From: Christensenella sp964592155
Lineage (GTDB): Bacteria; Bacillota; Clostridia; Christensenellales; Christensenellaceae
DNA length: 10,505 bases
Direction of reading: 5' to 3'
Assembly (NCBI GenBank): GCA_964592155.1
Contig: CAZQDA010000090.1
Span: forward strand, 1-10,505
Positions 1-6,380 of the stretch are shown piece by piece. Under the pieces are notes generated by a model. That model made no database searches. It was not told the DNA's origin and worked only from the letters and a program-made list of their open reading frames with translations. The first letter of the stretch is position 1; every line of letters starts with the position of its first letter. A program made the translations under genes and the position numbers.

Positions 1-962
1 CACTGATGAGCGGTTCGGTTCCTGTCATTCTGTTGATCCCGCGTTATCTGATGATTATGGGGTTTGCCGTGTTGGCGATTGTCTTTTTCAGCGAGGATTT
101 CCGGGCGATGGGTTCGTCCGTCGATTTCGAGACGATCCTGCCGCGTGCCATCAATCAGTTTGTTCCGGTGGGGCTTGCCGGTCTGCTGTTGGCAGGGCTG
201 CTGGCGGCTTTTATGTCTACGTTTGCTTCTACGGTGAATGCAGCTCCGGCGTACCTGGTGAATGACGTCTATCTGAAGTATATCAACCCGAAGGCGACGG
301 CGCGGACGCTGATTCGTGCCAGCTACCTGATTTCCGCTCTCGTGGTGGTGGTCAGTACGGTGATCGGATTCTTTGTCGAGAATATAAACTCGGTGTTGCA
401 ATGGATCGTATCCGCATTGTATGGCGGCTATATTGCCGCCAACCTGTTGAAATGGCATTGGTGGCGTTTCAATGCGCATGGTTACTTCTGGGGCATGCTG
501 ACCGGTATTCTGGCGGCGATGATCGTGCCGCAATTTTTTCCCGGCACGCTTCCGCTTTATTATTTCCCGATCCTGATGTTTGTCTCGCTGATCGGTTGTA
601 TAGCCGGCACGTTGCTGACGGCACCGACGGATGAAGAGACACTGATCCGTTTCTATATCCGTGTACGTCCGTGGGGTTTCTGGAAGCCGGTTGCGGCGAA
701 GGCGATCGCCCGTTATCCGGAGGTGAAGCGCAATACCAGCTTTGGCCGTGATATGCTGAATGTGACGGTTGGCATCATCTGGCAATGCTGCCTGACGGTC
801 ATTCCGATGTATATTGTGATCAAGGAGGGATTCCCCTTGTTTACGTCGATTGTCATTCTCGGAATCACGACGCTGATTTTGAAGAAAAACTGGTATGACA
901 AGATGAACCGGGAGGAGCAGGAGTATGATGCCTTGATGAAGAAACTGGGCATGGATCAATAA
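1..962 (+). CDS. Sodium:solute symporter family protein, C-terminal part
   Basis: This is the 3' part of a gene that enters from the left edge; the frame is open through base 3, so the ATG at 6 is internal and not a start. About 318 residues are visible, with roughly eight hydrophobic segments (near residues 8-28, 54-75, 105-127, 130-147, 157-175, 183-205, 250-272 and 276-292). The stretch AAFMSTFASTVNAAPAYLVNDVY (about residues 66-88), joined here only as a motif description, matches the Ser/Thr- and Asn-rich helix of the SSS (SLC5-like) family that contributes to the Na+ site and is followed by a conserved D-x-Y. These proteins sit in the inner membrane and use the sodium gradient to import sugars, amino acids or similar solutes. 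The charged cytoplasmic loop RVRPWGFWKPV followed by two more helices resembles long Bacteroidetes members of about 600 residues, so nearly half is missing. The substrate cannot be read from this part. Confidence 0.88.
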   Translation, partial: LMSGSVPVILLIPRYLMIMGFAVLAIVFFSEDFRAMGSSVDFETILPRAINQFVPVGLAGLLLAGLLAAFMSTFASTVNAAPAYLVNDVYLKYINPKATARTLIRASYLISALVVVVSTVIGFFVENINSVLQWIVSALYGGYIAANLLKWHWWRFNAHGYFWGMLTGILAAMIVPQFFPGTLPLYYFPILMFVSLIGCIAGTLLTAPTDEETLIRFYIRVRPWGFWKPVAAKAIARYPEVKRNTSFGRDMLNVTVGIIWQCCLTVIPMYIVIKEGFPLFTSIVILGITTLILKKNWYDKMNREEQEYDALMKKLGMDQ

Positions 963-1033
963 GCGGGTGAATCCGCGGGGACGGTTGGCAGGCTTTGCGC
1001 GCTCTTCTACGGGCAGATTAAGATGTTTTGGGT

Positions 1034-1053
1034 AAAAAGGGGACTCCCTTTTT
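1034..1053 (+). terminator. Probable intrinsic terminator of the symporter gene
   Basis: A perfect 8-bp inverted repeat, AAAAAGGG and CCCTTTTT, encloses the loop GACT. The run of five T at its end and five A at its start give it the form of a bidirectional rho-independent terminator, 72 bp after the symporter stop codon. The stem has only three G-C pairs, so it may be weak. A second small stem (GCC-tgaaaa-GGC, 1054-1065) follows directly. Confidence 0.55.
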
Positions 1054-1065
1054 GCCTGAAAAGGC

Positions 1066-1073
1066 TATATTTG
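1066..1073 (+). promoter_or_regulatory. Candidate Bacteroidetes promoter -7 box for the KamA-like gene
   Basis: TATATTTG fits the Bacteroidetes primary sigma -7 consensus TAnnTTTG exactly. Transcription would start near 1080, giving a leader of about 54 nt before the ATG at 1134. The usual -33 TTTG about 20 nt upstream is not found; a TTTG at 1051-1054 is only 11 nt away and lies in the terminator-like hairpin. Position between a terminator and a gene start supports the call. Confidence 0.45.
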
Positions 1074-1133
1074 TTGACCGAGGGATAAAACCTGCCTTTT
1101 TTTACTCTCCAAACATAAATAGACTTGCATAGC

Positions 1134-3251
1134 ATGAGAAGAAAACTATTATCTTATAACAATTCCCAGTTATTACACGTATTTCACTCCGATTTACCCC
1201 AATTGGTGATACTGGCTGAAGAGCATGAGCAGATCGAACTGTTCAGGGAGGCGCTTCGCGCGTATGTCTCTTCGCGCATCGACCGGGAGAAAGGAGAAGC
1301 CGATAAAGGAAACGGCATTGCGAAGCAGATCCTTCTGCTGATTGATCATGACGGCACGGTCGTCGACGAGCTCTCCACAGGCGAGCCGCTGGCAGTGAAG
1401 ACCATCACCTGGCTCTGGCTTTTCTTGCGCGGAGCGGTCGGGGAGGAGGCTTCACCGGACTTGTTTGTGGACTTGTACCGCCAGTTCGAATGGCTGATAC
1501 ATCCCGGCAAGGTGATACCGGACCGCCAGACGGTAAAGCGCCAGATGAACCGCTGGCAGACCGGTCTGGATCCGGAGGTCATCGCCATTCGCGCCGCGAA
1601 TAAAGAGCGCATTATCGCCGGTCTGATCCGGAAAATAGAACGCCGTTATTCTCCCTCTTCCCGGTATCAGTTTACGGACGGGATGACGCAGGAAGAGAAG
1701 TACGAGCTTGTAAAGGAGTGGTGGAACACCGCCCGCTTCCACCTGTCGATGGCGATCAAAAGCCCGACGGAACTGAACTCCTTCCTCGGTGGCTCCCTCC
1801 CGGAGGAGACGATGCAGATGCTCGCCCGTGCCCGGAAGAAAGGGATGCCTTTCTTCGTCACCCCCTACTACCTTTCGCTCTTGAACCCGCACGCGGAGGG
1901 CTATGACGATGCCGCTATCCGCTCGTATGTGCTGTATTCGGACGAATTGGTGGATACGTATGGCAGCATCAAGGCGTGGGAGAAAGAGGACCTGGTGGTG
2001 TCGGGCGAACCGAATGCCGCCGGCTGGTTGCTTCCCGACGGGCATAACATACACCGCCGCTATCCGGAGGTGGCGATTCTGATTCCCGACTCGATGGGGC
2101 GTGCCTGCGGCGGACTCTGCGCCTCTTGCCAGCGGATGTATGACTTCCAGAGCGAGCGGTTGAACTTCGATTTCGAGGCGTTGAAACCGAAAGAGACGTG
2201 GGACAGGAAACTGCGCCGCCTGATGCAATACTTCGAGGAGGACGCTCAGTTGCGCGACATCCTCATTACCGGCGGCGACGCCTTTATGAGTCAGAACGCA
2301 ACGCTCCGCAACATCCTGGAGGCGGTTTATAAAATGGCCGTCCGCAAGCGCCGCGCCAACGAGACACGCCCGGAGGGAGCGAAGCTGGCTGAATTGCAGC
2401 GCGTCCGCCTCGGTTCGCGTCTGTTGGCCTATTTGCCGCTCCGGATGACGGCAGAGCTGATTGACATCCTGCGCGAGTTCAAGGCAAAAGCCTCTCAGGT
2501 CGGTGTCACCCAGTTTATCGTCCAGACCCATTTCCAGTCGCCCCTGGAGGTGACGCCCGAAGCGCGTCGTGCCATTGAAGCGATTCTGGGCGCGGGCTGG
2601 ATCATCACGAACCAGCTGGTGTATACCGTTGCCGCTTCCCGTCGCGGGCATACGGCAAAGTTGCGCCAGACGTTGAACGCGATGGGTGTCATCTGCTATT
2701 ACACCTTTTCGGTGAAAGGATTCCAGGAGAATTACGCGGTGTTCACCCCCAACAGCCGCTCGATGCAGGAGCAGCAGGAAGAGAAGGTCTTCGGTCGCAT
2801 CCCCGCCGGGAAAGAGGAGGAGCTGTATCGCCTGGTCCTCGGCGCCCGTCCGTTGGGCAAGAAACTGACTGCGTTCCTGAAAGAAAACGAGCTGCTTTTT
2901 GCCGCGACCGACCGCAACGTCCTGAACCTGCCGGCAATCGGCAAGAGCATGACGTTCGAGACGATCGGCATCACGCCCGAAGGCAAACGCATCCTCCGGT
3001 TCGAGCACGACCACGGCCGTCGCCACAGCCCGATCATCGACCGGATGGGAGAGGTCTACATCGTCGAGAACAAGTCGATCGCCGCCTATCTCCGCCAGTT
3101 GCAGCAGATGGGCGAGGACACGAAGGAGTATACGAGCCTCTGGACGTATATGCAAGGCAAAACCGAACCCCGCTTCTCCCTGTACGAATATCCCTCTTTT
3201 CCGTTTCGCCTGACAGAAAAGATGACAAACCTGGAACTGGGTAAGGGCTAA
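1134..3251 (+). CDS. KamA-family radical SAM protein (lysine 2,3-aminomutase-like), long form
   Basis: The ATG at 1134 gives 705 residues; a TTG three codons earlier (1125) is also possible but less likely. The protein has a long N-terminal region (about residues 1-310) with no motif that I recognise, then a radical SAM core with C325, C329 and C332 in the CX3CX2C pattern that holds the [4Fe-4S] cluster, followed by the ITGGD motif (G380, G381, D382) for SAM binding. K604 in LPAIGKS aligns with the PLP-binding lysine of lysine 2,3-aminomutase (PGGGGK). Family knowledge therefore predicts a PLP- and SAM-dependent 1,2-amino shift. However, the two aspartates that grip the substrate lysine side chain in KamA are not evident: the first region reads YYTFSVKGF and the second has N598 where Asp is expected. 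At about 705 residues it is much longer than KamA (about 416). Cytoplasmic. It stands alone after a terminator, with its own promoter-like box, and is followed 34 bp later by a DUF2148 gene. Family is secure; substrate is unknown. Confidence 0.85.
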   Translation: MRRKLLSYNNSQLLHVFHSDLPQLVILAEEHEQIELFREALRAYVSSRIDREKGEADKGNGIAKQILLLIDHDGTVVDELSTGEPLAVKTITWLWLFLRGAVGEEASPDLFVDLYRQFEWLIHPGKVIPDRQTVKRQMNRWQTGLDPEVIAIRAANKERIIAGLIRKIERRYSPSSRYQFTDGMTQEEKYELVKEWWNTARFHLSMAIKSPTELNSFLGGSLPEETMQMLARARKKGMPFFVTPYYLSLLNPHAEGYDDAAIRSYVLYSDELVDTYGSIKAWEKEDLVVSGEPNAAGWLLPDGHNIHRRYPEVAILIPDSMGRACGGLCASCQRMYDFQSERLNFDFEALKPKETWDRKLRRLMQYFEEDAQLRDILITGGDAFMSQNATLRNILEAVYKMAVRKRRANETRPEGAKLAELQRVRLGSRLLAYLPLRMTAELIDILREFKAKASQVGVTQFIVQTHFQSPLEVTPEARRAIEAILGAGWIITNQLVYTVAASRRGHTAKLRQTLNAMGVICYYTFSVKGFQENYAVFTPNSRSMQEQQEEKVFGRIPAGKEEELYRLVLGARPLGKKLTAFLKENELLFAATDRNVLNLPAIGKSMTFETIGITPEGKRILRFEHDHGRRHSPIIDRMGEVYIVENKSIAAYLRQLQQMGEDTKEYTSLWTYMQGKTEPRFSLYEYPSFPFRLTEKMTNLELGKG

Positions 3252-3256
3252 AATCG

Positions 3257-3264
3257 TATCTTTG
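3257..3264 (+). promoter_or_regulatory. Candidate Bacteroidetes promoter -7 box for the DUF2148 gene
   Basis: TATCTTTG is an exact TAnnTTTG match starting 5 bp after the stop codon of the KamA-like gene. The start of transcription would fall near 3271 and leave a leader of only about 15 nt before the ATG at 3286. A -33 TTTG is not present at the expected distance. If active, it would let the DUF2148 and following genes be expressed apart from the radical SAM gene. Confidence 0.45.
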
Positions 3265-3285
3265 TTCCTCCTAAATCCATGTAAA

Positions 3286-3828
3286 ATGATACAAAACGAA
3301 AGAGAAATCCGACACGAGCAGGTATTGCAAGCCGCTCGTCAAATGATGATTGCCGCCCGCACCGCCCCGAAGGGCAAAGGCATCGATATTCTGGAAATGG
3401 CACTGGTAACGGACGACGATCTGTTATCCCTCTCCCGTAAAATGGTTCAAATAGCGGAAGAAACGGGTATGAAATTTTTCCTCCGTGATGCCGATAACAT
3501 GCAGGAAGCGGAAGCCGTCCTGATCATCGGCACCCGCCAGCAGACGCAGGGGCTGAACTGCGGGCATTGCGGCGTTCCGACCTGCGCGGGAAAGCCGGCG
3601 GCTGTCCCCTGTGCGATCAACTCGGTCGACCTGGGCATTGCGATCGGTTCCGCCTGTGCGACGGCAGCCGATCTGCGCCTCGATACGCGCGTCATGTTCA
3701 GTGCCGGGCTTGCCGCCCAACAGCTGGGGATGCTGGGTGATTGCGCCTGTGTGATGGCGATCCCCGTGAGCGCCTCCTCCAAGAATCCTTTCTTCGACCG
3801 CAAGCCGAAAACCGATCCCACCAACTAG
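3286..3828 (+). CDS. DUF2148 ferredoxin-like iron-sulfur protein
   Basis: The chosen ATG at 3286 gives 180 residues; an upstream in-frame TTG at 3262 lies inside the promoter-like box and is rejected. The N-terminal half (about 1-85) is an alpha/beta region ending in EAVLIIGTRQ. It is followed by a cysteine cluster C92-x2-C95-x4-C100-x8-C109, and then C124, C153 and C155. The phrases LNCGHCGVPTC, VDLGIAIGSAC and the closing GDCACVMAIPVS followed by KNPFFDR are what I know from DUF2148-domain proteins, which are annotated as ferredoxin-domain proteins and presumed to hold a 4Fe-4S cluster. No enzyme activity is established for the family. It has no signal peptide and should be cytoplasmic. It sits 34 bp after the KamA-like gene and 11 bp before an unknown gene, so an electron-transfer or cluster-related role alongside the radical SAM enzyme is conceivable but only inferred. 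Confidence 0.85.
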   Translation: MIQNEREIRHEQVLQAARQMMIAARTAPKGKGIDILEMALVTDDDLLSLSRKMVQIAEETGMKFFLRDADNMQEAEAVLIIGTRQQTQGLNCGHCGVPTCAGKPAAVPCAINSVDLGIAIGSACATAADLRLDTRVMFSAGLAAQQLGMLGDCACVMAIPVSASSKNPFFDRKPKTDPTN

Positions 3829-3839
3829 CAGCCGCGCGT

Positions 3840-4793
3840 ATGAATAAGTTCGACAACAAACTGGAGCTGCGATATTACTTCAACGACAAGTTTTCTTACA
3901 TCGACGCCCTGACGAAGCACCGCTGTGAGAAAGAGGTCCTCGCCCTGCTGCGCTCGCTGGCGGATATGTTGGATGTGAAGATGACGGTCTACAGCGAACA
4001 TGTCGCCACGGAGGGCTTCAGGGAGGTCTGGTCGGTGGCGGGTGAACATCCGCGTCCGATCTCGATCGTCCTCAACCTGTTTATGCAGATCTGGGTACGC
4101 CCCTCGCTCTTGGTCGGCGGACAGCCGGTGACAGACCGCAGCCTTGCCGACGAAGAGAAGATGCAGCGCGAGATAGCCGCCTTGCGTCGCGCCCTGCGCC
4201 TGAAGACGCCCGGTGCGGTCGCCTCGCGCGGGCTGGTGGAACAGCTCTGTTCGATGCCCCGCATCTGCAAATGCAAGTCCAACTTCTACGAATCGCTACG
4301 CGGCTATCCGCGGGCAACGAAGTACACCCTCCGCGAGCTGAATGCGGCGGGCAACAGTCGCTCCGGTTCCCTGGAAGTGAAGCGCGAGCAGTTCGACTCC
4401 TTCATCCTCCGTTCCGATGACTTGTCGCCCGTGATCGACCAGAAGGCAACGATCGAAATCATTTCGCCCGTCCTGAAAGATGCCCGTTTCCGCTGGAAAG
4501 GCATTTACAACAAAGGCGGCGAGACGATCGACTTCTACATGTCCGACGAAGCGTTCAAGAAGGAGATGTTTGAGGAGAAAATCGCCTTCAAGAGCGGCAT
4601 GTGCATCGATTGCGTATTGGAGATACAGCGAAAGATGAGCGAGATGGGCGACATCGTACACATCAGTTATACGGTCACGACCGTGATCCGCACGCGCTTT
4701 GACAAGCTGGAGATCCTCACGCCGCAAGGCAAACGCCACTTACGCAAGCTGGAGGCGGAGAAAAAACAGCTCACACTCGATCTTTTCGGATAG
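3840..4793 (+). CDS. Unknown protein with C-terminal sliding-clamp-binding-like motif
   Basis: I do not recognise the family. The ATG at 3840 (MNKFDNKLELRYYF) starts 11 bp after the DUF2148 stop and gives 317 residues; the frame is open further upstream but only as an overlap with that gene. Visible parts are a charged N-terminal region with a hydrophobic stretch (about 73-92, PISIVLNLFMQIWVRPSLLV), a charged helical segment (103-122) that could form a short coiled coil, a C143/C145 pair, a middle region rich in beta-type residues (about 200-285, with FRWKGIYNKGGETIDFYM), a C255/C258 pair, and a basic helix (290-309). It ends in Q310-L-T-L-D-L-F316-G, close to the beta-clamp-binding hexapeptide pattern QLxLxLF and at the extreme C-terminus where such motifs often sit. 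No signal peptide. Codon use matches its neighbours. A role in replication or repair is inference from this motif and the nearby radA; the gene itself is secure. Confidence 0.8.
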   Translation: MNKFDNKLELRYYFNDKFSYIDALTKHRCEKEVLALLRSLADMLDVKMTVYSEHVATEGFREVWSVAGEHPRPISIVLNLFMQIWVRPSLLVGGQPVTDRSLADEEKMQREIAALRRALRLKTPGAVASRGLVEQLCSMPRICKCKSNFYESLRGYPRATKYTLRELNAAGNSRSGSLEVKREQFDSFILRSDDLSPVIDQKATIEIISPVLKDARFRWKGIYNKGGETIDFYMSDEAFKKEMFEEKIAFKSGMCIDCVLEIQRKMSEMGDIVHISYTVTTVIRTRFDKLEILTPQGKRHLRKLEAEKKQLTLDLFG

Positions 4794-4800
4794 AACGAGT

Positions 4801-4842
4801 GCTAGGATTTGACCCCGACAATCGTTGCGGTCAAATCCTAGC
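4801..4842 (+). repeat. Long perfect inverted repeat (hairpin) at the head of the repeat array
   Basis: GCTAGGATTTGACC (4801-4814) pairs perfectly over 14 bp with GGTCAAATCCTAGC (4829-4842) around a 14-nt loop that itself contains CAA-tcg-TTG. It begins 7 bp after the stop codon of the unknown gene. As RNA it would be a stable stem. A T-run does not follow, so it is not a standard intrinsic terminator, though it could protect the 3' end of the upstream mRNA. Confidence 0.85.
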
Positions 4843-4845
4843 GTA

Positions 4846-4853
4846 TAAATTTG
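4846..4853 (+). promoter_or_regulatory. TAnnTTTG box at the unit 1/unit 2 junction
   Basis: TAAATTTG is an exact match to the Bacteroidetes -7 box. GTTG at 4824-4827 lies 18 bp upstream and could serve as an imperfect -33 element. Transcription would run through the rest of the repeat array into radA, with a leader of about 130 nt. It may equally be a chance product of the repeat sequence. Confidence 0.3.
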
Positions 4854-4929
4854 ATGAAAACAGTTGTTTTGGTCATATCATTGGATATGAATTTGATGAA
4901 AACAGCTGTCGGGGTCAAATCTTTTCGCT

Positions 4930-4937
4930 TAGATTTG
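4930..4937 (+). promoter_or_regulatory. Candidate radA promoter -7 box inside the repeat array
   Basis: TAGATTTG, formed by the end of unit 3 and start of unit 4, fits TAnnTTTG exactly. Transcription would start near 4944, inside the ACAATTGT palindrome, with a leader of about 48 nt before the radA ATG at 4992. No good -33 TTTG is visible. Overlap of the box with a palindromic half-site would suit repressor control, which is inference. Confidence 0.35.
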
Positions 4938-4991
4938 ATGAAAACAATTGTCGGGGTCAAATCTTAGCTCATTTTAATACTAAAAAAGAAG

Positions 4992-6365
4992 ATGGCGAAG
5001 ACAAAAAGTGTCTATGTTTGCTCCAACTGCGGAGCGGATTCCCCGAAATGGCTTGGGAAATGTCCCGCCTGCGGCGAATGGAATACGTATGTAGAGGAAT
5101 TGGTGACGAAAGAGCCTGCCGGAAGGCGTGCGCTGTATGGGGCGGCAGAGGGGGGCGAGAAGATTCGTCCTGTCCTGCTCCGAAATATCACGTCCGAAGA
5201 GGAGGCGCGGATCGACCTGGGCGACCGCGAGCTGAACCGCGTGCTGGGAGGCGGGCTGGTGAAGGGCTCGCTCGTGCTGATCGGGGGCGAGCCGGGTATC
5301 GGAAAGTCCACCCTCGTGTTGCAGACCGTGCTGGGGCTGAAGGGGCTGAAAACCCTGTATGTCTCAGGTGAGGAGAGCAGCCGGCAGTTGAAGATGCGCG
5401 CCGACCGCCTGTCGCACGAGAATCCGGACTGCTTCATCCTCTGCGAAACGAATCTCGAACAGATCTTCGTGCAGGCAAAAAACGTCGCGCCCGATCTGCT
5501 CATCATCGACTCGATCCAGACGATCTTCTCCGAACTGATCGAATCCTCGCCCGGAAGCGTCTCGCAGGTGCGCGAGTGCAGCGCTTCGATCCTGAAGTTT
5601 GCCAAAGAGACGGGTGTGCCCGTCCTCCTGATCGGCCATATCAACAAGGAGGGGAGCATTGCGGGACCGAAGGTGCTCGAACATATCGTCGACTGCGTCC
5701 TCCAGTTCGAGGGCGACCAACATTATATGTACCGCATCCTCCGCAGCATCAAGAACCGCTTCGGCAGCACCGCCGAGCTGGGCATCTACGAAATGCGTCA
5801 GAGCGGGCTCCGGGAGGTGAGCAACCCGTCGGAGCTGCTGCTGACGCAGAACCACGAGGGGTTGAGCGGCGTCGCGATAGCGGCAGCCGTCGAAGGGGTG
5901 CGCCCGTTCCTGATCGAGACGCAGGCGCTCGTCAGCTCCGCCGTCTACGGCACGCCGCAGCGCAGTGCGACGGGATTCGACCTGCGCCGCATGAACATGC
6001 TGTTGGCGGTGCTGGAGAAACGCGCCGGCTTTAAACTGGTGCAGAAGGACGTGTTCCTCAACATCGCCGGCGGACTGCGGGTGAACGACCCGGCGATCGA
6101 CCTCGCCGTCATCAGTGCCGTGCTCTCCTCCAGCCTCGACATCAGCATCGAGACGGGAACGGCTATGTGCGGCGAAGTGGGGCTTTCGGGCGAAATACGC
6201 CCTGTCAACCGCATCGAGCAGCGCATCCTCGAAGCCGAAAAGCTGGGCTTCTCGCGCATCCTCATTCCCCAGAACAATTTGAAAGGCTTTGATACCGCGA
6301 AATGCAAACTGCAAATCGTGCAAGTCCGGAAGGTCGAAGAGGCATTCCGGCATTTATTCGGATAA
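4992..6365 (+). CDS. radA: DNA repair and recombination protein RadA (Sms)
   Basis: The ATG at 4992 gives 457 residues, a normal length for RadA, and follows an A-rich leader (TAAAAAAGAAG) typical of Bacteroidetes. The domains appear in the expected order: an N-terminal zinc finger with C10, C13, C24 and C27 (CSNCG...GKCPACGEWNT), a RecA-like ATPase with Walker A GEPGIGKST (99-107, K105) and Walker B LLIIDS (169-174), the RadA signature KNRFG (254-258), and a C-terminal Lon-protease-like domain (about 290-457, with GGLRVNDPAIDLAV) that in this family is a DNA-binding scaffold and not a protease. RadA is a hexameric DNA motor that promotes branch migration and D-loop extension in homologous recombination. 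The gene follows the 42-bp repeat array, which contains its likely promoter, and lies 15 bp before the FAD dehydrogenase gene, probably in one transcript. Nothing is broken or missing. Confidence 0.97.
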   Translation: MAKTKSVYVCSNCGADSPKWLGKCPACGEWNTYVEELVTKEPAGRRALYGAAEGGEKIRPVLLRNITSEEEARIDLGDRELNRVLGGGLVKGSLVLIGGEPGIGKSTLVLQTVLGLKGLKTLYVSGEESSRQLKMRADRLSHENPDCFILCETNLEQIFVQAKNVAPDLLIIDSIQTIFSELIESSPGSVSQVRECSASILKFAKETGVPVLLIGHINKEGSIAGPKVLEHIVDCVLQFEGDQHYMYRILRSIKNRFGSTAELGIYEMRQSGLREVSNPSELLLTQNHEGLSGVAIAAAVEGVRPFLIETQALVSSAVYGTPQRSATGFDLRRMNMLLAVLEKRAGFKLVQKDVFLNIAGGLRVNDPAIDLAVISAVLSSSLDISIETGTAMCGEVGLSGEIRPVNRIEQRILEAEKLGFSRILIPQNNLKGFDTAKCKLQIVQVRKVEEAFRHLFG

Positions 6366-6380
6366 CATCCTACCTCCATT

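Larger units (their letters stand above)
4808..4975 (+). repeat. Four tandem copies of a 42-bp near-palindromic repeat
   Basis: Units start at 4808, 4850, 4892 and 4934, exactly 42 bp apart. Units 2-4 begin TTTGATGAAAACA; units 3 and 4 share GTCGGGGTCAAATC (4908-4921 and 4950-4963). With the preceding A each unit has arms ATTTGA and TCAAAT, and units 3 and 4 carry central palindromes ACAGCTGT (4902-4909) and ACAATTGT (4944-4951). Each palindromic core of about 32 bp is followed by about 10 variable bases. In unit 1 the left half is the exact reverse complement of the common right half (GATTTGACCCCGAC, 4806-4819). Unit 2 is the most diverged on its right side. The array fills most of the 198-bp gap before radA; no gene is assigned here. 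It also reads through in one frame as a 14-residue peptide repeat. Function unknown: a DNA- or RNA-level palindromic element is more likely than a protein. Confidence 0.9.

Noticed and set aside
1051..1054. TTTG as -33 element for the box at 1066
   Set aside because: The gap is 11 bp, well short of the roughly 19-21 bp spacing of Bacteroidetes promoters.
963..1133. Small gene or RNA gene in the gap after the symporter
   Set aside because: Only the terminator-like hairpin and promoter-like box are visible; no open frame or tRNA-like fold was found.
1452..3155. 567-residue open frame on the - strand
   Set aside because: It lies fully within the KamA-like gene, has low-complexity Arg/Gln/Ala-rich composition and no recognisable motif; it is a shadow of GC-biased codons.
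3262..3285. TTG start for the DUF2148 gene
   Set aside because: It lies inside the TATCTTTG box; the ATG at 3286 begins a sensible N-terminus.
4808..4975. Array read as a CRISPR
   Set aside because: The variable parts are only about 10 bp, the repeats are diverged from one another, and no cas genes are nearby.
4992..5371. Extension of the repeat peptide frame into radA
   Set aside because: After the repeats the frame becomes Arg/Gly/Ala-rich without pattern and overlaps the zinc finger and ATPase of radA in another phase.
5364..6353. 329-residue open frame on the - strand opposite radA
   Set aside because: Antisense shadow of radA, which has all family motifs on the + strand; composition is unlike a real protein.
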